The position numbers were made by a program, and so were the translations under genes. The notes beneath the pieces are model-generated. The model made no database searches, was not told the DNA's origin, and saw only the letters and a list, made by a program, of their open reading frames with translations. Below, piece after piece: positions 17,523-24,375 of a stretch of DNA of 40,531 nucleotides. This DNA comes from Candidatus Poribacteria bacterium (GTDB lineage Bacteria > Poribacteria > WGA-4E > JAJDTR01). Position 1 is the first letter of the stretch. Every line of letters begins with the position of its first letter. The stretch lies in NCBI GenBank assembly GCA_022827055.1, contig JAJDTR010000163.1:1-40531 (forward strand), in the 5' to 3' direction.

Positions 17523-17860
17523 TGTCGGAACCCGCCCCTACAACCAGTGGCCCGACCATACGCCCGGTTACTGGACCGCCGGCGGTTGTGGGAATATCTA
17601 CCGGTATACCAAAATCAACAATCTATTTCTGAGTAGGAGACTGGCTGCACAACTTGAGGATTTTGCGAACAAGAATTTCAGCCTCGAGACCGGTGCCCCA
17701 GCCATTGATTCCGGAAAGCCGGTCGCTGGGATTACGGATGGCTTCCTCGGGGAGGCACCTGACCAGGGAGCAGATGAATCTGGTGGAGCGAGATGGGTGT
17801 CGGGTGCGCGTGGACGAGCCGAACACGGCGCTGCAGCGGACGCGGACGAACCGCCCCGCT
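17474..17860 (+). pseudogene. 3' fragment of a right-handed beta-helix (parallel beta-helix repeat) protein
   Basis: Read in a different frame from the preceding PhyH, this stretch encodes GHRLYNNTVFNCRDVG, later DFANKNFSLETGAPAIDSGK, then GITDGFLGEAPDQGADESGG and a stop near 17862. Those are the C-terminal signatures of secreted beta-helix proteins (polysaccharide lyase-like), which usually exceed 400 residues. Only about 110 residues remain, and the fragment is fused to the PhyH end without its own start. The last part (near 17816-17860) overlaps a string encoding NTALQRTRTNRPAE in another frame, a common environmental repeat. Confidence 0.75.
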
Positions 17861-17893
17861 GAGCTTCACCGTTCGGCGCTGAAGAAGAGGTAC

Positions 17894-19357
17894 ATGCAGA
17901 AGCCTAACATCATTTTCATTTTTGCTGATGACTTGGGTTATGGCGATGTTGCCCGTTACAACCCCGAGTCCAAAGTGCCGACTCCTAATCTGGATCGACT
18001 CAGCCGGGAAGGACTGACGTTCACCGATGCTCACGCTCCAGCCACCGTATGCACGCCTAGCCGTTACAGCGTACTCACGGGGCGCATGGCTTTTCGCACA
18101 GGCATATCCGGAGTATTCTCGGGCGCCGGCGGACCGTGCATGATAGAAGACGGTCGATTAACGCTCCCGGGCATGCTGCGCGACAAGGGATACACAACCG
18201 CCTGCTTCGGCAAATGGCATGTGGGCCTCTCATTCCCCGATAAAAACGGGAATCCGATCAACAAGAACGGATTTGAACCGGTGAAACGCATCGACTATTC
18301 ACGCGCCATTCCTGACGCTCCCATTCACCGGGGCTTCGACCATTTCTTTGGCACGGCGTGTTGTTCCGGAACAGACTTCCTCTACGCCTTCATTGATGGT
18401 GACCGCATCCCGGTGCCACCCACCGGCGAACTGGACAAAGCACCGCTCCCCAAACACCCGTACGCCAATGACAACCGACACGGCATGATTGCGCCGGGTT
18501 TCAACATTCAGGAACTTGACCAAGTCTTCCTTGGGAAAAGCATTACGTTCATTGAGGAACACGTTCGGAACAGTCCCGACAAGCCCTTTTTCTTGTATCA
18601 CCCAACCAACGCAGTGCACCTACCCTCGTTTGCGTCCGGCACGTGCAGGGGCAAAACAGATGTTGGGCCGCATGGCGACTTCATCTTTGAGTTCGATCAT
18701 GTCGTAGGTGAACTGCTCAACACCGTGGACCGGCTCGGGATTGCCGACAATACCCTCGTTATGGTCTCAAGTGATAACGGACCGGAGGTGACCAGTGTCG
18801 TGCACATGCGTAAGGACTACCAGCACGACGGGGCACGTCCCTGGCGCGGTTTGAAACGCGATCAGTGGGAAGGCGGACACCGAATCCCCTTCATCGCGCG
18901 TTGGCCGGGACACATCTTGCCAGATACACAGACAGACCAGACGGTCTGCCTCTGCGATATCATGGCCACCTGCGCGGCGCTTGTCGGATCCGACCTCCCG
19001 CATGTCGCTGCGGAAGACAGCTACAACATTCTGCCGGTGCTATTGGGAGAACAGCCCGAAGAACAGCCCATTCGCGAACATACACTGCATCAGACCATTA
19101 GCTTGGCACTCAGTATTCGCAAGGGGCCGTGGAAGTATCTGGATCACCGGGGGTCGGGCGGGAACAACTACGAGAAGGACGAAGCACTGCACCCCTACGT
19201 ACTACCGGAGAAAGCGCCGGATGCCCCCGGGCAACTTTACAATCTCGACGAGGACCCGGGCGAGACGACAAACCTGTATTTCGACCACCCGGAAATCGTC
19301 GAGGAACTACGGACGCAACTGCACGCATATGGCGATAGTGGACGCAGTCGACCGTGA
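17894..19357 (+). CDS. Type I sulfatase (arylsulfatase-like)
   Basis: A 487-residue sulfatase of the alkaline-phosphatase superfamily. NIIFIFADDLGYGD carries the metal-binding pair D12-D13. V-C53-T-P-S-R57 (VCTPSRYSVLTGR) is the formylglycine-forming motif, with Cys as the residue to be modified. FGKWHVG holds a conserved Lys-His, and SSDNGPE near 291 provides the second metal ligands. No signal peptide is seen from the chosen start, so export is uncertain. I begin at MQKPNIIF because GAAGAGG lies just upstream; the open frame extends 80 codons earlier, but those overlap a repeat and a beta-helix remnant. It would remove sulfate from a sugar or aryl ester. No maturase gene is present here. 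Confidence 0.92.
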   Translation: MQKPNIIFIFADDLGYGDVARYNPESKVPTPNLDRLSREGLTFTDAHAPATVCTPSRYSVLTGRMAFRTGISGVFSGAGGPCMIEDGRLTLPGMLRDKGYTTACFGKWHVGLSFPDKNGNPINKNGFEPVKRIDYSRAIPDAPIHRGFDHFFGTACCSGTDFLYAFIDGDRIPVPPTGELDKAPLPKHPYANDNRHGMIAPGFNIQELDQVFLGKSITFIEEHVRNSPDKPFFLYHPTNAVHLPSFASGTCRGKTDVGPHGDFIFEFDHVVGELLNTVDRLGIADNTLVMVSSDNGPEVTSVVHMRKDYQHDGARPWRGLKRDQWEGGHRIPFIARWPGHILPDTQTDQTVCLCDIMATCAALVGSDLPHVAAEDSYNILPVLLGEQPEEQPIREHTLHQTISLALSIRKGPWKYLDHRGSGGNNYEKDEALHPYVLPEKAPDAPGQLYNLDEDPGETTNLYFDHPEIVEELRTQLHAYGDSGRSRP

Positions 19358-19461
19358 AGGAATCGACACCGAACCAAGCCTTGGAGGCGACACCTGTCGG
19401 CATGCCCCAAGGCAATCGTTACTAGACTGGCAAAAGACACTGTCCTACCACGCTGGTAGGT

Positions 19462-19500
19462 GATCAAGGGAACGGTTAGTGACCGCGATAGAGATCCCTT
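19462..19500 (-). repeat. Dispersed repeat family A, copy 6 (reverse)
   Basis: GATCAAGGGAACGGTTAGTG, then ACCGCGATAGAGATCCC; it lies about 100 bp after the sulfatase stop. Confidence 0.65.
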
Positions 19501-19722
19501 TCTAACCGCACCTGCACCCAACACTAACCATATTTTTTTGGAAAATAAACCACTTAGCCACTGATGCCGACGTAGCTTTTCGCATCTACAATATCCAGAG
19601 GCAATTTGTGCGTCAGTTGGGTCTGGGCAGGTTTCTTAATCCCGCGACAGCGGGGCTGTGCGAATTCTCATGGATTTAGTGATACTTCAGCTACCTACCA
19701 AACTTAGGATCCGTACCTAGTC

Positions 19723-19773
19723 TAGCCCCTTGTGGGCGTTTGGGGAAATTGACGCCCATAAAGGGCTGGGCTA
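19723..19773. repeat. Imperfect hairpin with TAGCCC...GGGCTA ends
   Basis: TAGCCCCTTGTGGGCGT pairs imperfectly with ACGCCCATAAAGGGCTG followed by GGCTA, leaving about a 12-base loop. A T-run does not follow, so it is more likely a repeat element than a terminator. Confidence 0.5.
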
Positions 19774-19806
19774 CGAACGACTTTCATGATAAGTGGCAAC
19801 TTGAAT

Positions 19807-19897
19807 TATATAGAAGTTCAATACAACTGCACTGGAGGAAGCAACATGCCAGTAATCAGAACGAGCGAGAAGACAACGGGGCAAGACAATCGGCCAG
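19807..19897 (+). repeat. 91-bp direct repeat, copy 1 (gene start)
   Basis: Shares 88 of 91 bases with 21383-21473 by eye, from TATATAGAAGTTCAATACA to ACAATCGGCCAG. It includes the GGAGG ribosome binding site and the ATG of the cupin-type gene. The three differences are C here and T in the other copy. Confidence 0.85.
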
Positions 19898-19938
19898 TCG
19901 TAGGTTGGGTTGAACGGAAGTCTGTTAATAATCGCTAA
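19846..19938 (+). pseudogene. Truncated N-terminus of a cupin-type gene, cut by a family B repeat
   Basis: ATG preceded by TGGAGGAAGCAAC reads MPVIRTSEKTTGQDNRP. It then runs into the repeat sequence GTAGGTTGGGTTGAACGG, giving VVGWVERKSVNNR and a stop. The first 17 codons match the start of the pseudogene at 21422, and codon 13 here is CAA where that copy has TAA. The rest of the gene is missing, apparently replaced by the repeat element. A non-functional remnant, though the start signals are intact. Confidence 0.7.
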
Positions 19939-20060
19939 TCTTGTAGGATCAAGCGAATGGATAATGAGCGCGATAGTAAATCCCTCAAGCGAGTGCTTAT
20001 TTCGCTTGAACGCGCCAAAATTTGAGTGAAACCCAATATTAATCGTACGTTCTACCACCA
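19900..20060 (+). repeat. Family B element, second copy (partial)
   Basis: GTAGGTTGGGTTGAACGG at 19900-19917 equals the left arm of the element at 4252, and GTGAAACCCAATATT near 20027 equals its inner arm. Between them lies a family A copy (19946-19990), so elements are nested. Confidence 0.65.
19946..19990 (-). repeat. Dispersed repeat family A, copy 7 (reverse, nested)
   Basis: GGATCAAGCGAATGGATAAT, then GAGCGCGATAGTAAATCCC; it lies inside the family B element. Confidence 0.6.
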
Positions 20061-20170
20061 TGAGACCTCTTCTGCAATTACATGCGTTTCCCCTGAAAGC
20101 ACATGTGTAGGCACATGACTTCGAGTATGATAGATTATATGCTACTGAAGTATAGATTTCGCGCAGGCGC

Positions 20171-20272
20171 TAACAAATGCGCGGATGTGCTTCCGTACCA
20201 TCGTCGGCGCTGGCGCGCGGCTTAACAAGCGATGGAACGAACACGCCCTGTGGGGATGACGCTCACCCGCGG
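20171..20272 (+). repeat. attC-like palindromic site, copy 1 (upstream of DUF2071 gene)
   Basis: Begins TAACAAATGCGCGG and has TTCCGTACCATCG, then a TCGGCGCTGGCGCGCGGC centre with a second RYYYAAC-type word (GCTTAAC), then CGATGGAACGAACAC and a GCTCACCCGCGG end. It aligns from end to end with 21030-21134. It ends about 22 bases before the chosen start of the DUF2071 gene. The length, imperfect palindrome and TAACAA opening recall integron attC sites. A clear GTTRRRY end is not seen, so the match is incomplete. Confidence 0.5.
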
Positions 20273-20294
20273 ATCATACGGACAAGAAAACGCG

Positions 20295-21032
20295 ATGAGT
20301 ACGGTTTTTCTTACAGCCGAGTGGCAACGATTGGTGATGCTCAACTTCCCAATCGAGCGCCAGGCATTACAGAGATATGCGCCGCGAGGAACGGAGATTG
20401 ATGCTTGGGAGGGGACGTCCTTCATCAGCTTGGTGGCATTTCGCTTTCTGAATACAAGAGTTCGGGGGCTGGCGATACCTTTCCACAGAGATTTCGAGGA
20501 GATTAATCTACGTTTCTATGTGCGTTCTCGTGGACCAGAGGGCTGGCGTCGAGGTGTGGTGTTCATCCGTGAGGTTGTGCCGAAGCAGGCGATTGCTTCG
20601 ATCGCGCGATGGCTCTACAACGAGAACTACGTAGCCTGTCCGACGCGCTCGACCGTGACCGACCCCTCACTCGAGACCGTTGGGCGCGCAGAGTACCATT
20701 GGAAGCATGATGGGGCTTGGCTGTCGATTGGTGCTCGATTCTCTGGGGATGCGAGTCTTCCGAAAAATGGCTCGCAAGAAAAGTTCATTACGGAGCACTA
20801 CTGGGGCTATTCAGCCCAGAGAGACGGCGGAACAGTTGAGTATCAAGTTGAACACCCGCAATGGAAAGTATGGACCGCATCAGACACGACGCTTATCGGT
20901 GATTTGACGGGATTCTGCGGTTCTGAATTGGCTCTCGTTCTTGCGTCCCCGCCCAGTTCAGCCTTCGTGGCCAGCGGCTCGCCAGTAATTGTGAGGAAAG
21001 GACAACGTATCGATGATCGGGTGGCCATATAA
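20295..21032 (+). CDS. DUF2071 (YqjF-like) family protein
   Basis: A 245-residue soluble protein of the DUF2071/COG2071-type family. Diagnostic segments are PIERQALQRYAPRGTEIDAW near residue 22, SLVAFRFLNTRVRGLAIPFH, FEEINLRFYVR, RRGVVFIREVVPKQAI and ARWLYNENYVA. The family has an acetoacetate-decarboxylase-like fold, but no confirmed reaction. I start at MSTVFLTAEW; earlier in-frame ATGs lie inside the upstream attC-like repeat. The stop codon TAA is itself the first three bases of the second repeat (TAACAA). The gene plus its flanks therefore look like a movable one-gene cassette. No partner gene is close, and no integrase is in the window. Confidence 0.9.
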   Translation: MSTVFLTAEWQRLVMLNFPIERQALQRYAPRGTEIDAWEGTSFISLVAFRFLNTRVRGLAIPFHRDFEEINLRFYVRSRGPEGWRRGVVFIREVVPKQAIASIARWLYNENYVACPTRSTVTDPSLETVGRAEYHWKHDGAWLSIGARFSGDASLPKNGSQEKFITEHYWGYSAQRDGGTVEYQVEHPQWKVWTASDTTLIGDLTGFCGSELALVLASPPSSAFVASGSPVIVRKGQRIDDRVAI

Positions 21033-21134
21033 CAACCGCGGCAGCACTTCCGTTCCATCGTCGGCGCTGGCGCGCGGCCTAACGAGCGATGGAACGGACA
21101 CCCCCTGCGGAGGTGACGCTCATCCGCGCATTAG
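21030..21134 (+). repeat. attC-like palindromic site, copy 2 (overlaps DUF2071 stop codon)
   Basis: TAACAACCGCGG, then TCCGTTCCATCG (21049-21060), which is perfectly complementary to CGATGGAACGGA (21087-21098) around a TCGGCGCTGGCGCGCGGCCT centre, ending CCGCGCATTAG. GCCTAAC inside fits RYYYAAC. The outer CCGCGGCAG and CCCCTGCGG words extend the stem imperfectly. Confidence 0.5.
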
Positions 21135-21382
21135 AGCCTGTGTGAAAAGTAGCTGGCACGCGCCATCGTGCCGTTGCTGATCGCACCACATCACGTTTTT
21201 ACTGTTCTCCGGGCGACAGCACAGGGACTGTGCCTACTACTTTACGGAATCAGCCCTTACAATTTGACTGTTTAGCGCTTTCTCCCAAAATCGTTCAACA
21301 TAATATACTGTTTAGTGAATCTTCAATGAAGGGGAGGTTAGGCAGGGCATCGAAATTGAAGATTGCACAGGGCCAAAAGCGC
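21135..21382. other. Intergenic spacer
   Basis: About 250 bp. It begins with GAGCCTGTGTGAAAAG, which resembles the complement of the TTTTCAAACAGGCTCT strings at 8565 and 27038. Nothing else is recognised. Confidence 0.4.
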
Positions 21383-21473
21383 TATATAGAAGTTCAATAC
21401 AACTGCACTGGAGGAAGCAACATGCCAGTAATCAGAACGAGTGAGAAGACAATGGGGTAAGACAATCGGCCAG
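21383..21473 (+). repeat. 91-bp direct repeat, copy 2 (gene start)
   Basis: Second copy of the block at 19807-19897, with three C-to-T differences, one of which creates the stop codon that disables the cupin frame. Confidence 0.85.
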
Positions 21474-21682
21474 GGTGGTGCGGGGTAACCAGTGCCGGCA
21501 TATTCCGTACCAAGGCGGGGGACGAGCATGACATTATTGAGGTCTATGAGAATCTGGAAGCGTTCTATTTTGAGGATGCCACGCCCGCGGGTGGTCGCGT
21601 AGGACATCTGCACCGTAACGCTGACAAAGCCAAAGGCCACCCCGTTCCGAGTCTCCCAATACCCAAGGATTATCCACAATGA
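21422..21682 (+). pseudogene. Cupin-domain protein pseudogene (nonsense codon plus internal deletion)
   Basis: One frame of 87 codons from ATG to TGA. It reads MPVIRTSEKTMG, a TAA at codon 13 (CAA in the duplicate at 19846), then DNRPGWCGVTSAGIFRT, KAGDEHDIIEVYENLEAF and YFEDATPAGGRVGHLHR to the end. TGGAGG precedes the ATG. KAGDEHDIIEVYE resembles the second cupin motif. The first motif with its H-x-H metal ligands is missing: GIFRTK runs directly into AGDEHD, where about 40 residues would be expected, so an internal deletion is inferred. The stop overlaps the ATG of the next pseudogene (ATGA), so the two were once translationally coupled. Confidence 0.75.
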
Positions 21683-21993
21683 ACAGGCGTCTTCAATATA
21701 TCCAAATCGGCGTGGGCGGACAGGGGCAGCACTGATGTACCGCAGTGCTGCCGCGACTCAGAGACCTTGGTCTGGTAGAGTCCATCGCCGCCGTTGACAT
21801 CAACCGGGATGTGCTCCGCAAGGCCAAGACTCAATTGGGGCTTGGCGACGATCAGCTCTACACCAGAGCGTCGCAGGCGCTCGCCGAGCACAAGCCGGAT
21901 TTCATCACCATTGTCGTTCCTCCCGCTTTTCACGAAGAGATGGTCGATCTCGCCGTGGAACATGGTTGTCATGGTCGCTCGTGCAACCGCTGA
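21679..21993 (+). pseudogene. Gfo/Idh/MocA oxidoreductase pseudogene, truncated, with in-frame TGA
   Basis: From the ATG overlapping the cupin stop it reads MNRRLQYIQIGVGGQGQH, then TGA (21733-21735), then CTAVLPRLRDLGL, ESIAAVDINRDVLRKAK and PDFITIVVPPAFHEEMVDL to EHGCHGRSCNR and a stop. This is the NAD-binding Rossmann half of a Gfo/Idh enzyme; TGG (Trp) is the expected codon at the TGA. The C-terminal half, including the E-K-P catalytic motif, is gone. An intact member of the same family starts about 100 bp downstream, so this is a decayed older neighbour or paralogue. Confidence 0.85.
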
Positions 21994-22090
21994 GTGAAGG
22001 GTGAGAAAGGAGCGCCCAACAAACCGGATGCCCGCGTTGGCTTACAGCGGCGCCCAAACTTCAGGCATTACTCTTATGGAGGTGTTACTT

Positions 22091-23122
22091 ATGGCAATAA
22101 AATCGTGTTTGGTGATTGGCGGGAGCGGCAGGGGAGGGGGCATGATCAAAATGCTCAAGGAACAATTTAATAGCCGAATGGAGATTGTTGGTGTAGTGGA
22201 TGTGAAACAGGATGTGCTTGAACATCAAGGGAAAGCACTCGGTCTGGGAAAAAACAGCCTGTTCACCGACTTTAACGAGGCATGTGCCGCAGTCAAGGCA
22301 GATTTCTGTGCTATTGCAACGCCCCCGCAATTCCACTCACCGGCCACCGTGGCAGCTGTCGAGAATGGCATGCCGGTCATCTGTGAAAAGCCCATTGCTG
22401 ACACACTGGAAGCGGCGAAAACGATGATGGAAGCAGTAAAAAAGGCAGCTCTCCCCTGTGCTATTATCCAAAACTATCGTTATGCGGCCAACAAGCAGGA
22501 GCTAGTACGCATCAGAGAGGAAGAGCGTCTGGGGCGTCTACAGCATATCGTCGGGCGGTATGCCTGTGATTATCGACGCTACGAATCATGGGGTAAATCG
22601 TGGCGCCATGATATGGACTTCGCATTGCTCTTTGAAGGATCGGTACACCATTTCGACATGATGCGATTTCTCTCCGGTGGTGACTGTGAAACGTTGATGG
22701 GGTTGGGTTGGAACCCAGAATGGTCAAGTTTTAAACATCATTCAAGCGGATTCTATTTGATGCGTATGGACAACGGAATTCACACCTGTTACGAAGGGAA
22801 TAGCTCAGCAGCCGGGATCTCCAACTGCTGGCACAAGGAGTACTATCGCGCCGAGTTTGAAGCCGGAAGTGTTGAGATCGCCGGTGGCAATCAAATGACT
22901 ATCCACCGAGTCGGCCAGGAAACGGAGGTATACGAAGCGCCGGCCATTTCCCGCACCGGTCATGAGTATCTGTTTGATGAATTTCTCAACTGGCTTGATG
23001 GTCGAACCCCTTCTGCCACACGGATTGAAGATAATATTAAGAGTTTTGCTATGGTCATCGCCGCAATGGAAACCACACTTGATGGACAGCCCAAACAAAT
23101 CGCCGATTATCTGGCTGGGTGA
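22091..23122 (+). CDS. Gfo/Idh/MocA family oxidoreductase
   Basis: A 343-residue NAD(P)-dependent sugar dehydrogenase-type protein. The Rossmann motif GGSGRGGG lies at residues 10-17, VDVKQD follows as the cofactor-selective end of strand 2, and E99-K100-P101 (CEKPIADT) carries the conserved catalytic-site Lys. The C-terminal half has the alpha/beta substrate domain, with GSVHHFDMMRFLSG carrying the His-Asp pair expected in this family. GGAGGTG six bases before the ATG selects this start over an upstream one about 90 bases earlier. Likely soluble. It probably oxidises a sugar or polyol; the substrate is unknown. It follows the remains of a cupin-Gfo gene pair. Confidence 0.92.
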   Translation: MAIKSCLVIGGSGRGGGMIKMLKEQFNSRMEIVGVVDVKQDVLEHQGKALGLGKNSLFTDFNEACAAVKADFCAIATPPQFHSPATVAAVENGMPVICEKPIADTLEAAKTMMEAVKKAALPCAIIQNYRYAANKQELVRIREEERLGRLQHIVGRYACDYRRYESWGKSWRHDMDFALLFEGSVHHFDMMRFLSGGDCETLMGLGWNPEWSSFKHHSSGFYLMRMDNGIHTCYEGNSSAAGISNCWHKEYYRAEFEAGSVEIAGGNQMTIHRVGQETEVYEAPAISRTGHEYLFDEFLNWLDGRTPSATRIEDNIKSFAMVIAAMETTLDGQPKQIADYLAG

Positions 23123-23399
23123 GGGCGGGGCGCACCCAAAGAAGGATAACTCCGATGTTCTTAGCAGAAGACCTACAATATTGAGGGATGGTTTATTTTT
23201 CTGAAATATCACTAAATGCTTGAGAAAATCCAGCCACCGGGGAGTATCAACCATGTGTAATGCGTGATGCGCAACTAACTTTATTACGTATTTCTCGTTA
23301 CGTATTACGCTTCAGGTACGGATCCAGTTCTGGTGTAAATTCTCACGAATATAGTGATACTTCACCACCCGCTTCCAAAACTTGAAAAGGGGTTTTACG
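23123..23399. other. Intergenic repeats before the TolB-like remnant
   Basis: Holds AAAATCCAGCCaCcGGGGAG (23223-23242), shared with 16015-16034, and AATTCTCAcGaATaTAGTG, then ATACTTCA (23339-23365), shared with 19663-19689. No gene. Confidence 0.5.
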
Positions 23400-23759
23400 A
23401 TAAAAAAGAAACTTGCGTGTATCGCGCTAAGTTGCGTACTACTGTTGAGCGTCGTTGTGCTATTTATAAACGCACAAGCGCCCGAAGAATCAAAGATCGC
23501 CTTCGGGTCCGGTCGATGTCCTCCGGGGAATCCACTGGTGCGCAGCGAAATCTACGTTATGGATGAGGATGGGAACAATCAACGCAGACTAACGCAAAAT
23601 CCCGCGATTGAAGGCTCTCCAGCCCCGGGCCCATCCCTACGGATCGCCTTTAGCTCCCGTAGGGATGGGAACGATGAAATCGACGTTATGGATGCCGATG
23701 GGAACAATCAACGCAGACTAACGAACAACCCCGTCTTTGACAGGACTCCTGCCTGGTTT
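23400..23759 (+). pseudogene. TolB/PD40-type propeller pseudogene with lost start codon
   Basis: AAAAGGGG lies seven bases before ATA-AAA-AAG-AAA, where an ATG would be expected; the following residues (KKKLACIALSCVLLLSVVVL) form a perfect signal peptide ending near INAQA. Then come PD40-like blades: EIYVMDEDGNNQRRLTQNP and, later, EIDVMDADGNNQRRLTNNP. Between blades, APGPSL replaces the usual W-S-P-D-G. The frame ends its homology at DRTPAW (23755), where the next W-S-P-D-G should begin, and runs into a repeat. Only about 120 of the several hundred residues remain. A TTG 18 bases upstream could in principle start translation. I call it a pseudogene. Confidence 0.7.
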
Positions 23760-24375
23760 AGTACTGCTAATACCATTTCTCTAAAATGCTTGTGCATTGA
23801 TCGCGTGAATCAGGTCAAGAAATTTGCATGGAGCGGAACAAGAAGTCTCGTCTCCGTGCAAATCCGGCGGGGCAAGATCCCCCGCCTACGGTGTAAGTGG
23901 GCGATATATTTACGACATCATATGCACTGTTATTCACGAGAAATGGTATAAGTATCCTGTCTCCCCTGCTGGCAAGCTCAGAGCAACATGGGGCTGGCTT
24001 AAGCAGAAAAGCAAATAAAGTCTCCCTTTTTCCACCACAACAAAGCTCCGCAACCGGCGGCGGTCGAGTTGGAGCCCCGATAAGATCGGGATAAACTGCG
24101 CAACGTATCAAGACCAAGCAACGCCACTCCGCTTTAAGTCATGGGCTAACCAACTCCCCCAATCCCGCCAAAGAAGTAGAGTGCGGATTCCTGCAATTCA
24201 ACTCAGCTTCGTGGCTTACTACAAGCGAACAACCCATCAAGTATCGTAGGGTACGCGAATAAATAGTGAACCTTCAACAGCGGTTGGAGATTCGTTCGTT
24301 TTTAACCACTTTATCGTCACTACAATCGTCAATTCAGGGAACGCAGAACTCACGGCGTTATAGAAGGAGCTAAAC
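23760..24375. other. Intergenic repeats after the TolB-like remnant
   Basis: Contains a hairpin GGCGGGGCAAGATCCCCCGC, then CTACGG (23866-23891), matching 27190-27215, a string ATGCACTGTTATTCACGAGA, then AATGGTATAAG (about 23924-23953), matching 16040 inverted, and GAGCCCCGATAAGATCGGG (24073-24091), shared with 16267. The promoter of the following PhyH gene must lie near the right end. Confidence 0.5.
23866..23891 (+). repeat. Short GGCGGGGCAAGATCCCCCGCC hairpin repeat
   Basis: Perfect small stem; a second copy (GGCGGAGCAAGATGCTCCGC then C) lies at 27190-27215 with two compensating changes that keep the pairing. Confidence 0.6.

Larger units (their letters stand above)
19358..20294. other. 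Repeat- and fragment-bearing intergenic region
   Basis: Contains family A copies at 19462-19500 and 19946-19990, a string AATTCTCAtGgATTTAGTG, then ATACTTCA (19663-19689), shared with 23339-23365, a hairpin at 19723-19773, a truncated cupin gene start (19846-19938), the family B left arm (19900-20060) and an attC-like site (20171-20272). No intact gene. Confidence 0.55.

Noticed and set aside
17654..17893. 80-codon N-terminal extension of the sulfatase
   Set aside because: The extension is an out-of-frame reading of the beta-helix remnant and the ALQRTR-type repeat; the ribosome binding site supports the later ATG.
19723..19773. Terminator of the sulfatase gene
   Set aside because: The hairpin lies over 360 bp after the stop and is not followed by a T-run.
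3735..19990. CRISPR array made of the regular short repeats
   Set aside because: The repeats are kilobases apart, in both orientations and without regular spacers or cas genes.
19771..20061. 96-codon minus frame
   Set aside because: It crosses the 91-bp repeat, the family B element and a family A copy; a chance frame.
21733..21735. TGA read as Trp (recoded genetic code)
   Set aside because: Other genes in the window use TGG for Trp and TGA as a normal stop, and the same locus also carries a TAA in the neighbouring pseudogene; decay is simpler.
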